Positions 23,761 through 34,973 are shown, counted from the stretch's first letter. The stretch: 64,000 nt of DNA from Nageia nagi (GCA_050084985.1 JBITNC010000001.1:130882001-130946000); one strand, 5' to 3'. Notes: generated from the sequence alone by a model not told the origin. Program-made: numbers and translations.

Positions 23761-24389
23761 TGTTTAAACATAATTTAAGGCTTCCAAAGATACCTAGATA
23801 CTTTTATAATATTTTTGTAATATTGCATAAGTTATTTTGACTAGCTTTTTGGTGCAAATGTGCAAAAATGTCTTATGAAAATTTACTAATCCTATAGGTG
23901 TGTTAATAGTATGAAAGATACTCACTTGTAACTATTATTTAAAATTCCATTTGATCATCAAATCCTCTATATTGTAGATATCTCAGTAACATAACTACTG
24001 ATCATGTGGAATCAATCAATTCAGTTCTTATTTACAACCAAGAATCAATGAACAAATAGAAAGGACTAAAAAAAATAAAAGAGATTGTTATTGAGTCATG
24101 AATAAGGGGCATAAGTATTTACTAATATAATAATAATCAATACATTAAATTACAATGACAAATAGAATAATTTTATCTCTCTCATATCTTTCATATTTTA
24201 CCCACCTCTCAATCATACATTCGTTCCTCCTTTTAACAATTTAAATTGTTCGTTCAAAGGATACATCGATTCGATCATAGGTGGCTTCTATTAGAGGTAA
24301 ATAATTATGTTCAATTGTAAAGCAACCTAATTAGTATTGATAAAATTAAGTATATGAAATTATCTCCTACTAACACAATCCATGTATGA

Positions 24390-24556
24390 ATATGGATAAA
24401 CATATCCATTCACACATATAACTTACAACTCATGATAATAACTTCAATATTTTTTATCATCAAGAGGGGATATACACTCACACAATTACTAATGAGATAA
24501 ACTTAACAACCACTAAAAAATATTATATTTATAATTTAATAATAATAATATTTAAT
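24390..24556. repeat. Duplicated unit, copy 1, left part
   Basis: CACAATCCATGTATGAATA, ATAAACATATCCATTCACAC, CTCATGATAA, ATCATCAA and TTTATAATTTAATAATAATA recur in the same order at 33,086-33,250. The unit is cut at 24,556 by an 896-bp insertion, resumes at 25,453, is cut again at 25,631 by Copia C and resumes at 30,136. Upstream, 23,761-24,389 holds nothing I can name. Confidence 0.75.
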
Positions 24557-24853
24557 AGAAAAGCCTATCATATGGCAAAATTCGAGCATATAAACTTGAA
24601 GTATATCTACAAGTGAGTGGATCAGAGCGAGGTGGAGTAGGGTGGAATGGAGCAGAGCAGTGATGTGGTGGTGGTAAATATATTATGGGTCTATATCATG
24701 TTTATAAATATATTCATTATGTATATCAAGTTTATGTTTATATTCTAGGTGGCTATCAATTAAATGCATAAATTTTGGGAAGAGGCATATATCAGGTTAA
24801 AAACATGCAAAACTATGGATCCATAAAATTTGAAGTGTTGATGCAAAAGATAT

Positions 24854-24918
24854 GGGCAAGATTCGAACACGAGTCACCATTTTTTGATTGGAATGCATTA
24901 AATAGTATACCATTAAGT
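24854..24918 (-). repeat. tRNA-like block 1 (pol III box B)
   Basis: On the minus strand ACTTAATGGTATACTATTTA resembles a box A/D-arm, and GTGTTCGAATC about 35 bp further resembles box B (consensus GGTTCGAxTCC). The whole 65 nt reads like a decayed tRNA from D-arm to T-arm. The acceptor stem is not convincing. It is a tRNA pseudogene or a tRNA-derived repeat head rather than a working tRNA. Confidence 0.45.
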
Positions 24919-25163
24919 TGGAAATAACATGTAATGAAAGCTTTAAATTTTGTATATTCTAAATAATATATTCTAGGCATATATCAAGTTTATGCATATA
25001 TTCTAGGCATATATAAATTAAATGCATAAATTTTGGGCATACACCAATTAAATGCATAAATTTTGGATGTATATCAATTTAATGCATAAATTTAGGGTGT
25101 ATATCAAGTTAAAACATGCAAAAGATGGACCCAAAAATTTCTAAGTGTTGATGCAAAAAGCTT

Positions 25164-25228
25164 GGGAAAGATTCAAACATAAGTCACCATTTTTTAGGTA
25201 GAATACATTAACTAGTATACCATTGAGT
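25164..25228 (-). repeat. tRNA-like block 2, copy of block 1
   Basis: Same block 310 bp downstream in the same orientation. Box B has decayed to ATGTTTGAATC. It lies in the second unit of the diverged tandem duplication inside the 896-bp insertion. Confidence 0.45.
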
Positions 25229-25631
25229 CAAACATAACATGTAGAAAATGTTTCAAATTTTATATATTCTAAAAAATATACCTTGGGAATATGTCCTCGC
25301 TAACCAATATATGATGGGTGTATATCCTCATAAATTTTGGGCATATATAGACAAGCAATAAGATGATGGCAAACTGTACGATAAGTTGTGGCATGGTTGT
25401 ACATATACCTTAGGTTTATATACAAGAATTTAGCTAGAGTATAGACTTATCCATATTTAATTAGTATTAATAAATTATTAAAATTCCTAACAACCAAACA
25501 AGATATTTTCTATAGGAAAAGATAATAATATAGTGTAGATCAATTCCTCACTTACATATTTTCAAAGTATGATATCAATGATATGGTATGAATTGGATAA
25601 TGAAACTCATTTTCTTATCCATTGGAGAATA

Positions 25632-26931
25632 TGAAGGAATTTAATGTATCAAGTTTGAATTCCATTCAATAGTTTTGATTTCCACCAAGAACTAGTCATC
25701 ATTCTTCACCTACCATATTTATTACTTTGCAAGAATGCTGTTGAGCATTGAATGCTCAAAGATATTATCTTAGTTTGATATTAGATATGATTTTGTACTC
25801 CATCATAGATGTCCATACCTCTCATTAACTTTGTGGATGCTTCATTTATGCTTTTATTTACTTCTCTAAGTAGATATGTAATCCATTAGTTCTCATGGAG
25901 TTTTCAACACTCCACTTTCTTCTTGTATAAATAGGTAATTTATTTCCCATTCTAATTAGTGCTTTTTATGTAATATTATGCTTCTAATTTTTGTCTACAA
26001 TATAAAGCATTCATATTTTCTCTGCAATACCTTATGGTTGTATGACATATTTTCTCTTTTCAAAGCTTGTATGCATGAGAAAATACTTGCATATCTTCAT
26101 ATAAGTGTTCTATCTCTATTACAAGGTGATATTTATTTATTTAGGGTCATTTTAACTATATTTGTACTTGATTATTTTTCCATTTTTAGTAATAGGTTCT
26201 GATATTTTTGTGATTGAGTCAAACTATCTTATTTTGGATCAATTTGCTTTTGTGAGCTAGAACTTTCATTATAGATATTCATTTTGTATGATTCCTCCTT
26301 GGTTGGATAGTTGGTTTCAATACCTTTCCATCCATATATATTTATCCATACTTTGTTGGTGGAAAACATTTAGAAATCATAAAATAGAAAACCTAGTTTT
26401 TCATAGTCTTTCTCAATGACCTTCAAAAGTCTTTTACTTTGAGCTCCCTTTTTGATCCTTTCTATTCTTTTTAAAATTTTATTATATCTTCCTTCACCAT
26501 TGGATACAAAATTTCATATTGATCAATTTTATGGGTAATAATGCTAGGTTTCATTAAAAACTATTATTGTTACGAGATCTAGAAGTTACCTCATGAAACC
26601 TATCTAAAATCTGCATTCTAGGTTTGCCTATTGATGTCATCACCCTTTGAACTGCATATTCTACATTTTTTTAACTTTTCTAGAATTTTGGCAAGTTCTA
26701 ACCAACTAAAAAATCTTGTAGCTTTAGCATTTTCATTTTGGTCAATTTGTTTTACTTTTTTGAAGTTCTAAAAGTTCTAGTTGATCAAAAGCTCTTAGAA
26801 CTTGGAATTTTCATTTTACACTATTTTATTGATTTGAAAAATTTCTTTTCCATCTAAAAACTTTAAATTCACTTTTTTGGAGTTTTGATAAGTTCTAGCT
26901 AATCAAAAACTCCTAAAACTCTAGCATTTCA
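25632..26931 (+). repeat. Copia C LTR (5')
   Basis: About 1.3 kb from TGAAGGAATT to GCATTTCA. A TATA box TTGTATAAATAGG is near 25,924. The distal U5 part (26,690-26,931) contains three loosely repeated blocks built on AAGTTCTAxxxGATCAAAA, CTCxTAGAACTxxxATTTTC. A 74-codon frame (25,978-26,202) lies inside and is not supported as a gene. The boundary at 26,931 assumes the first of three primer sites is the real one. Confidence 0.7.
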
Positions 26932-27026
26932 TGGTATTAGAGCTTAGAGCCTTGAGCCTCCAAAATATTCAATTAGTATCAAAGCTCTTGTCTTAAGCCT
27001 ATAAATTCTTTAATTGGTATCAGAGT
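26932..27026 (+). repeat. Triplicated primer-binding-site region
   Basis: Three copies of a tRNA-iMet primer-binding motif at 41-42-bp spacing: TGGTATTAGAGCTTAGAGCC (26,932), TTAGTATCAAAGCTCTTG (26,974) and TTGGTATCAGAG (27,015). They are separated by GCCTCCAAAATATTC and GCCTATAAATTCTTT-like spacers, so the whole 42-bp unit is repeated. The last copy is the best match, the first two show G to A or C to T changes. Confidence 0.8.
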
Positions 27027-27039
27027 TAAATGTTCTATT

Positions 27040-27830
27040 GGATTAAATGGATCCTAAGAATGGAATTTCATTACAGTTATAGATCCCTATGTTCAGTGGT
27101 GAATACTATGAGTATTAGAGCTTTTTGATGAGGACCTTTCTCATCTCATAAGATTTATGGAGTCTTATTTCTCAAGGATATGTTGAACTTGATGCTATAG
27201 GCTTTGCTTCACTTACAATAGATTAAATAAAGGAGCTCTTGAAGACTCAAAAAAAAATTCCCAAAGCTTTATTTTCTGTACAAAGTAGGATAGATGTTAC
27301 TATCTTTTCTAAAATAGTAGAATAAAATTTCTCCAAGGTTGCATGGGACACTCTTGAGAGTGCTTACAAGAGGTCAACTAGAGTCAAAGTAGCCAAGCTA
27401 TAGCTTTTATGAAGGGAGCTTGAATCTCTTCAAATGGGAGATGCTAAGATAATTGAACTCAATAAATAAAGTTCAAGAGTTGGTGAATGCTTTACATTCA
27501 CATAGTGAATAGTTTGATGATACCTAGATTGTTGAAAAGATGTTGAGAAGCCTTTCTTGGAATTTTGATCCTCTCACCATTACTATTGATGAGTCATAGA
27601 ATCTAGGATAGAGCTAAGAACTTGGAGCAAGCATTCCAAGGTAGACTTTGGATGAATGATCAACATTTTACTTTCTCTAGTTTAAAATCTACTTCAAGAA
27701 GCCATGGAAGAGGTCATGGAAGAAGTGTTCATGGTAAAGGAAGAGGTCAATTTTCCAATCAAATCCAAAGCTCAACCTCGCAATATTGTGACTTCTATGG
27801 AAAGGATGATCACATAGAATAGTATTACTT
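27040..27830 (+). pseudogene. Copia C gag
   Basis: Opens with MDPKNGISLQ and IPMFSGEYYEYWSF-like sequence (W as TAG), which is the DUF4219-type start of Copia gag. The UBN2 block AWDTLESAYKRSTRVKVAKL, LLRELESLQMGDAK and MLRSLSWNFDPLTITIDES follows (27,340-27,600). A Gly/Arg/Ser-rich tail (SRSHGRGHGRSVHGKGRGQF) and a decayed zinc knuckle QYCDFYGKDDHIE (canonical CxxCxxxGHxxxxC) close it near 27,820. Several in-frame stops are present. Confidence 0.8.
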
Positions 27831-27879
27831 CTATAATGAAGAGCATGATATGGGTAATATCTTCTTGAATCATAATAAC

Positions 27880-28256
27880 TTTGAAGTTATTGATGATTAT
27901 ATTTGGTATCTTGATAGTGGGTGATCAAATCATATGATCAAAAATAAAAATTTGTTTACTCAACTTGAAGAAAATGCTTCTAACAAAGTTTGGTTTGGTG
28001 ATAATAATCAAGTTGATATTGTTGAAAAGGATTCCATTACTTTTAAAGCAATGTTCAATGAGATCATATGTATGCATGATACTTTATATGTTCCTAAGTT
28101 GAAGCATAATCTCCTTAGCATTAGTCAAATGTGCTTGAAATACTATTATTTAGTCTTTCAAAAGCATACCTGCACCATCACCAATGAGGCCAAATGGAAT
28201 GTTATTGAAAAAATTCTCATGTCTGAGAATTGCATGTATATGCTAAAGATACAATA
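27880..28256 (+). pseudogene. Copia C protease region
   Basis: WYLDSG*SNHM (27,905-27,935) is the retropepsin active site DSGxSxHM with a stop after Gly. The open 107-codon frame that follows contains VWFGDNNQVDIVEKDSITF and LYVPKLKHNLLSISQM, the conserved segment before GAG-pre-integrase. After CMYMLKIQ the frame ends and no HxRxGH or integrase core follows. Confidence 0.82.
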
Positions 28257-28289
28257 GATGGTAATCAAATACTTGAAATCCACCATTGA

Positions 28290-30120
28290 TCTTGCTTAGT
28301 TGTGACACTAGAGATGTGATATTTGATGAAGAGGGAGCATACAATAATAATTATGATGCCCTTGGAATCACTCTGGCAATTGAGTACTCCATTTTGGATG
28401 ATATGGCTCAGCCATTATAGCCTAACCAACCTCTCTAGACATAATAACCCAACCTCCCTATGGCTCCAACACCTTTAAGAGAAAGGTTTATAGAGATTAT
28501 CTAGAATCTCAAATGTTGGATAAGTATTTTAGTAAAAGAGTGATCTAACAACAAGCAAGGGGGGTGATCAAACCATTGATTATTCCTTGATATCCTTTTC
28601 TCTTATTAAGCCTTCTAACTTCAATAAAGCTATTGTAAATGAAGATTAGAAAAATGACATGGAAGATAAAATTAAGTAGATTTATAAGAATGATTCCTGG
28701 AGCTTTTCCCTCCTCCAAAGAACCAGAATGTTATTAGAGTCAAATGGATCTATAAGCTCAAGCATAATGCTAATGATAGCATTAGTAATCATAAGGATTG
28801 GTTGGTAGATAAGGGATATGTTTATAAGGAATGACTTGATTATGAAGAGATATTTGTACCAATTTCCATACTTGGGATAGTTTGCTCTCTTCTTACTCTA
28901 GCATCTCATCTTGGTATTAGTTTGTACCAAATAGATGTTAAGTCAGCCTCCCTTAATGGAGATTTGAAGGAAGAAGTGTATGTTAATCAAACCTAAGGAT
29001 TTGGAGTTGTTGGCCATGAATATAAAGTATATTGAATGAAGAAAGCTCTTTATGGGCTCAAGCAAGCACCATGAACCTTGTATTCCTAGATTGACATCTA
29101 CATCCATTTGAATGGTTATCATAGGTGCTCCGTAAGAGCTACCCTATAAACTAAGGTATCCAAGAATGATTTCATCATCATCTATTTGTATGTTGATGAT
29201 ATTATCTTCATGAGAAATTCCATTTCCATGTTGCATACATTCAAAACTACCATGATTAAGGAGTTTGAGATGAGTGATTTGGGTGACATGCAATAATTTC
29301 TTAGTATACAAGTGTAGCAATCATCCTTCAACATATTCATCACTCAATCCAAGTATATTGATGACAAGCTTACCAGGTTTTCCATGAAGGATTGCAAACT
29401 TGTTGACACTTCGATAGTTCTTTGCCTCAAACTCATGAAGGAGGATTCAACTCCTCTTGTGGATGCCATCTTGTATGAGTATTTTTTTGGTAGTATGATG
29501 TATCTCATAGCAACCTGACCAAATATCATGTATGTAGTTAGCTTTATGGCTTGATTCATGTACTCTCCACATGAATCTCATTGTAAAGTAGCTAAGAGGA
29601 TCCTTTAGTATGCTAGTGGTACAAAATTCTTTTATCTATGGTATAAATCATTTGATTCTAACATCCTTGAAGCCTACATAGATGCTAATTGGGTTAGAAG
29701 TCTTGATGATAGGAAAAGCACCTCCGAGTATGCTTTCTTCTTTTTCAGCTCTCTTATCTCATGGAGTAGCAAGAAGTAATAAATTATTGATATTTCCACT
29801 ACTAAAGTAAAATACATGGTTGCCTCCTCTTCTTACACTTAAGCCATATGGATGGCTTAAATTTTTGGAGACCTAGGTTTGGCCCTCCCCTTCCCATTTC
29901 TATTCATTGTGATAATACCAACACCATTTCTATAAATAAGAACTTAGAGTTTCATAAGAGGAGTAAGCATATAGACATACGACATCATTTTATGTGAGAT
30001 CTGGTGACTAAGGGATTCATAAAATTCACATTTTCACATGAATAATGCAATCATTTTCACCAAGGTTCTACCTAAGGATTGATTCCTTAATCTCCAAAAT
30101 AAACTTGGAATTCAACCCAT
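28290..30120 (+). pseudogene. Copia C reverse transcriptase and RNase H (integrase deleted)
   Basis: SRDVIFDE (28,308), the segment that normally follows integrase, comes only 50 bp after the protease frame, so about 1 kb of integrase coding is absent. RT: NDSWSF, RVKWIYKLKHNAN, LDYEEIFVPIS, YQIDVKSASLNGDLKEEVYVNQ, KKALYGLKQAP and an intact YVDD (IYLYVDDIIF, about 29,190). RNase [19 protein letters not shown] sequence near 29,685, SWSSKK, ISTTKVKYMV and HKRSKHIDIRHHF. The end is NLQNKLGIQPINN followed by the purine run. Frameshifts and stops are frequent. Confidence 0.82.
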
Positions 30121-30135
30121 TAACAATAAGGGGAA

Positions 30136-30964
30136 GAATATAATAAGTTAAAAATTATTTCTATTCCAATAATGGAAGCACCTCAAATATCTCCAATTAA
30201 AGATCTATAAAATTAATATAGGCCACACACTTCATCAAGATTTTTAGAATTGCCAAGATCATCTTGATAAATTCCTCATTATATTGTGAATCCTTAAAGG
30301 ACATTATATTGTATTCTAATTCATTATCTAAAATGTATAACTATAGATAATGGCTAGAGTTAGGATGTCAAAGACATGACTATTCTCCAATATCACAATA
30401 GATATGATATATAAGATAAGAAATGTCTCATAAAAGTATAATGAATAGTAGTAGTTTAGTTTGAAGAGATCATACATGACTAGCTAGATATAATAAGGAC
30501 TCATAGTAAGTAAGAGATGTTAGGGGCATCCAAAATAAAGGAGAGGTCCAATGTTATCTTTGAAATGAGGGAAAATAATGGATATATATAAGTAAAATAT
30601 TTATCACACACTTTAAATACATGATATCTCAATTTGCCTCAATGCTTAGTTTTAGCTCTCATATTTTGAATTGCCAACAACTTGTGAGAAAGAAGAGAGA
30701 AAGAAGAATAACCACATTATGAACCTTCCTCCTTCTATGTTTGGATGTACTACACTTCATTACATAGATAATGATATTATAAAATAACACACATATATTT
30801 CCTTACAATAACAAGAATAAACAAATAAATAAAAAATAATTATTTATTTATAATGTAAAACTTATCAAATCAAATCCTTCACATAATTGGTCAAGAGGAT
30901 CACCTCACTAACCCATATCTCTTTTCTCAACCTTAATATCAATAAATCTACTTTGATACCATAT
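30136..30964. repeat. Duplicated unit, copy 1, middle part
   Basis: Matches 33,434-34,240. Landmarks shared in order: TCTATTCCAATAATGGAAGC against TTCATTCCAATCATGGTAGC, ATCAAGATTTTTAGAATTG, CATGATATCTCAATT, TACCAACAACTTGT, TTTATTTATxATxTAAA, and ACCCATxTCTCTTT. No protein frame is seen. It ends at a reversed tRNA-iMet primer site CTTTGATACCA (30,951-30,961). Confidence 0.75.
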
Positions 30965-31174
30965 TATATCACAATAAATTTTATATTATATTAAGCACAT
31001 ATATGTAAAGATACAACCTTAGAATATCTTAGCAACTTATCTAAGTTGTGATAACAAGTAACTAAAAAAAAATGTATCCTATCAACCACTAAATCTTAAA
31101 GTTTAATGACATACATCTCAACTTATCTTAAATATTTTTAATACTAATACTTAAAACACATAATATCTCTAACA
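30965..31174 (-). repeat. 210-bp LTR of family D, copy 1
   Basis: On the minus strand it begins TGTTAGAGATATTATGTG (right end 31,174) and ends beside a primer-binding site that reads TGGTATCAAAG on the minus strand. It corresponds to 34,242-34,451 and, in part, to 32,225-32,371. The short LTR and lack of coding sequence suggest a small non-autonomous element. Whether it is a full element cannot be settled here. Confidence 0.6.
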
Positions 31175-32222
31175 ATATGTGTAGGTCCCCTTGGGACTCC
31201 TTGGTATTTGATTGAACTAAGAGAGAATACATGGTCAAAGTTAGTACAAGGTGATATAAAACATAAATGATATATTCATTTATTCTATAGTAACCCTCAT
31301 CAATGTAAGCTTTTTATCCATAACTAAATCATTATGTCTAGCATAGATAAAGGAGCTTTTGATCTAGTTAGTAATTTCTTTAGGTCATAATTGGATCATG
31401 ACTTCTTAAGGATGCACGTTATGCATTGATGGAAACCTTAACGCAACTAACAAATCTCTACATTACCCAAAAGATTCTTTATTATTATGTCAAACAAGGA
31501 GTAAGATATGAAAAACATCCTAATGAATGTCCATGATCGCTAAGATGGAGTCTTTTCCTCATAAAATAGGGTTTGAATATTTATCTTAATTCTTAAAATG
31601 TGGTTACAACCACACATTGGATTAGATTAGTTGACTTTTCTATTGAATTTTGGCATGAGTATATACTATTATATATTTTATGAGTGGTAGGAAAATCAAT
31701 GGAATTGGATAATATTTTAAGAAAAAATTCATGGATGTTTTATACTAGAATTAGTGTATATGTTCATGTAGAGGCAAAATAACCCAACTCTATAAAACTC
31801 ATTTTAGAGTTTTAAAAAAGCATATGTAAGAGATTGAATATTAAAATAAGATATTTTTTTTTCTCTCTTTATTAAATAAAAAGGTGTTTGATAAATTCTT
31901 ATCCTAGGAAGAAGATGGATATGGCCACAACATAGATATATAAAGTAATATATATAAAGGAAGTTGCTCCATATAACTTATAGAGGCTTGAGGTTGAAAT
32001 AAATCCTTTTAATCTTTGGATACCTAATATCAAATCCCAAGATATGGATGTAAGGAAGGAGCATGTCCCAATCATGGAGAAAGTAGAGATAGTGGAGATA
32101 GAAGTGTAAGAAAGCTCTTGAATTTTCTACTTGTCATGTATTCAAATCCAAAATCAAAATACCCTTGATACCTTATCAAACATGGAGTAAGAGAAGGAAA
32201 ACATAAAGCAAATAAGTAAAAA
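31175..32222 (+). pseudogene. LINE ORF1 relic (copy 1)
   Basis: Parallels 34,452-34,753 plus 42,925-43,610. Decoded pieces: VLYTRISVYVHVEAKQPNS-like text near 31,735-31,790 (ORF1: ARISVxxDLxKPL), then an FFxSLxxIKxxLINSYP block near 31,850-31,905 that matches the ORF1 zinc knuckle CxxCxxxGHxxxxCP with its cysteines replaced, then a charged tail to about 32,210. Endonuclease and RT parts are not present after it. Instead a family D LTR fragment follows. Confidence 0.5.
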
Positions 32223-32224
32223 TA

Positions 32225-32371
32225 TTGATCTTGTTAAAACTAACTTATTATAACAAGTTGAAAATACTAGATAGCCTACCACCCACTAAATTTTAAATTT
32301 TGTTAAGATACAACTTAACTTATTAAAAATATTTTAGATACTAGTATATTTAACACATAATATCTCTAACA
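32225..32371 (-). repeat. Family D LTR, partial third copy
   Basis: AACTTATTATAACAAGTTG, CCACCCACTAAATTTTAAA, TTAACTTATTAAAAATATTT and ACATAATATCTCTAACA match the right-hand 150 bp of the 210-bp LTRs at 30,965 and 34,242. The outer part is missing or too diverged. Confidence 0.6.
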
Positions 32372-33085
32372 CTATGCGTAATGAAAAATCCCTAGAGTTT
32401 ATTATTACATCAATATTATTTATCAGTAAAACTAGGTTCACTTATCCTTAAATAATATCTAGGGGTAATGGATGCATTAAAATTCAATCCTCATGTGGCA
32501 ATGTTTGGGTATTTATCATCCTTCATTCTTCATGTGGTAATGACTTTGGACATTTACCAATCTTCCATTCTTCATGTGGTATTAGATAGGCATATATAAT
32601 CATATTATATGTGGAAGTGAATAGGCATTACCATCACATCAAATTAACAATAAATGAAGTTTTGGAAACTTCTCTCCCTTAAGAGTAACTTATAGGATAA
32701 AAATTGGGCATTATCATAACCAAGAAAGGATGGGAAAAAACACATGTATTCATGATCAAAATACAAGTTGTAAATAGGGACTAACATATATGTTTACAAT
32801 AATTATGATTTGGGACACTTATATCCAATCATGAACACCTAATAAACTTTAGAAACATGTCCATCTAGCATCATATAGATCATAATAAACTATTTCCTCA
32901 TTATAACCAGCTAGTAGCATGAGATCTTAGATAATAATCTTGATATGTCATAATTAAATAATGGTTGTGGACTAACATATCAAACCATCTCTACAATAGA
33001 ATTTCGGTAATCTTGTTGCAACCTTATCTACAAGCTTCTCATAGACTATAATCAAACTCAAATACTTAGTCTTTTGGTAACTCAC
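32372..33085. other. AT-rich stretch between repeats
   Basis: No gene or known element. A short motif CTTCATGTGGTAATG / CTTCATGTGGTATTAG recurs near 32,495, 32,530 and 32,572, a weak tandem of about 40 bp (CATTxTTCATGTGGxA). It precedes the second copy of the duplicated unit. Confidence 0.55.
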
Positions 33086-34753
33086 AATCCATGTATGAAT
33101 AAGAATAAACATATCCATTCACACATACAAATATCAACTCATGATAAGAACTTTGATATTTTTTACCATCAAATGAAGATATAGGCTCAATTAATTACTA
33201 ACAACTCAAAAACCACTAACAAATATCACATTTATAATTTAATAATAATAATATATAATTAATAATACTAAAATCCTAAAATACAAATAATACCTTATTT
33301 TTTGGTAATGATAATAATATAATTTAAACCAATTCCTCACTTCAACATTTTCAAAATTCCTCACTTCAACATTTTAAAAATTTGATCTCCATTGTCTGGT
33401 GTGCATTGGATAATGAATCTCTTTTTATTGTCCACTAGAGAACATAATAAGTTATAAATAATTTTCATTCCAATCATGGTAGCACCTCAAATCTCTCTAA
33501 TTAAATATCTATAAATTAATGTATGCCACACACTTTATCAAGATTTTTAGAATTGACCTTATTATCTCTACAACCTCCTCATTATACTATGGATCCTCAA
33601 GGGCATTGCATGGTTGTCAAATGTATTGTCTCAAATGTATCACAATAGATAATGGTCAACACCAAGAGTTCAAATACATAACTATCCTAAAATATAAAAC
33701 TTGGTGTGATATAGAAGGTAAGCAAAGTCTCATAAAAGTGTAATGAATGTTAATAGCATAGTATGAAGAGATCATACATGCAAAACTAAAGATAATAGGG
33801 ACTTATATTAAGATATGTTAGGGTCATACATAATGAATAAAATATCTAATATTATCTTTCAAATGAGAGAAAATAATAGACACATATCAACAAAATAGTT
33901 ATCATACACACATCAAATGCATGATATCTCAATTCTCCTCAATGCTCATTTTTAATCCTCATATTTTCAAATACCAACAACTTGTAAGAAATAAGAACAA
34001 ACAAATTGTGTACCTTCCTTCTTTCAAGTTTGGATGAACTACACTTCCATTATATAGATAATGATCTAAAAAAATAACACATAAATTTCCTCACAAGAAT
34101 AAGAACAAATAAATAAATAAAATAAAATAAAAATATTTATTTATGATATAAAGCTTAATATCATCAGTCAAAAGGATCATCTCAATAACCCATCTCTCTT
34201 TGCTCAACCTTAAGAACAATAAAGCCACCTTGATACCATATTGGAGCATAATAGTTTTCATATGTATTGAGCATATAAATAGAAATGTAAAATCTTAGAA
34301 TGGATTCAAAACTTAACTAAGTTGTTATAACAAAAAACTAAATATATCATGTATCCTATTACCCACTAAATCTTAAGGTTTGTTCATATATATCTCAACT
34401 TACTCCAAATATTTTAAATACTAATACCTATAATACATAATGTCTCTAACAACATATGTAAACCCCTTTGGTACTTCTTAGTATTACATTGACCTAAGAG
34501 ATAAGACATCATCAAATTTGGTACAAGGTAATGTAAAGTATCAATGATTTATTCATTTATTCTATGTGTACTCTCATCAACATAAGCTTTTTATCCCTAA
34601 GAAAATAGTTATGTCTAGCATGGATCTTGACTTCTCAAGGATGTGGGCTATGCGTTGATGGAAACCCTAAGTAAACTTAGAAATATTTATATTATTCAAA
34701 TTATTCTTTCTTATCATGCTAAAATAAGAGTAAGACATGAAATATATCCTAGT
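33086..34753. repeat. Duplicated unit, copy 2 (with 210-bp LTR)
   Basis: Aligns with 24,390-25,631 plus 30,136-31,520 once the two insertions in copy 1 are removed. It contains the reversed primer site CACCTTGATACCA (34,226-34,238) and the family D LTR 34,242-34,451 (TGGAGCATAA to CTCTAACA, minus strand TGTTAGAGAC). After the LTR, 34,452-34,753 matches 31,175-31,520 and is the start of the LINE ORF1 region. The copy is cut at 34,753 by Copia E and resumes at 42,925. A 22-bp block, TTCCTCACTTCAACATTTT, is repeated in tandem at 33,331-33,376. Confidence 0.75.
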
Positions 34754-34973
34754 TATTTAAGAAATAAACTAAGAATATTTCCATTAATAGGGATAAAATT
34801 TTAAATACAAGACTACTTAAGAGTTACAATCATGTACAATAATGGTATACCCAAAACCCTTAAATATTAAAGAGACTACACATTAGTAATAATGCTAATG
34901 TATTATTAATTTAACTATCTATTATATATACCTAATGTATCTATTTATTAGAAATAATGTATTATTTCTAAAA
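34754..34973 (-). repeat. Copia E 3' LTR
   Basis: 220 bp. On the minus strand it starts TTTTAGAAATAATACATTA just after a purine-rich remnant (GAGAG), which stands for the polypurine tract following pol. Confidence 0.65.

Larger units (their letters stand above)
24557..25452. mobile_element. 896-bp insertion with 9-bp target duplication
   Basis: ATATTTAAT is present at both edges (24,548-24,556 and 25,453-25,461), whereas the related copy at about 33,240-33,260 is uninterrupted there. The ends are weakly inverted: AGAAAAGCCTAT at the left, GGATAAGTCTAT when the right end is reverse-complemented. A 9-bp duplication and short terminal inverted repeats would suit a non-autonomous DNA transposon, possibly Mutator-like, but the termini are poor. 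The interior is a diverged tandem duplication (offset 310 bp) containing tRNA-like blocks and short repeats of AATTAAATGCATAAATTTTG. No protein is encoded. Confidence 0.55.
25632..30135 (+). mobile_element. Copia family C element lacking a 3' LTR
   Basis: Begins TGAAGGAATT, bounded by GAATA on the left (25,627-25,631) and GAATA on the right (30,136-30,140). The same site is uninterrupted in the related copy near 33,440. Contents are a 1.3-kb LTR with a TATA box, three primer-binding-like sites, gag, protease, RT and RNase H. The element ends in the purine run AATAAGGGGAA, exactly where a 3' LTR should begin. Integrase coding is missing. It is dead. Confidence 0.75.
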
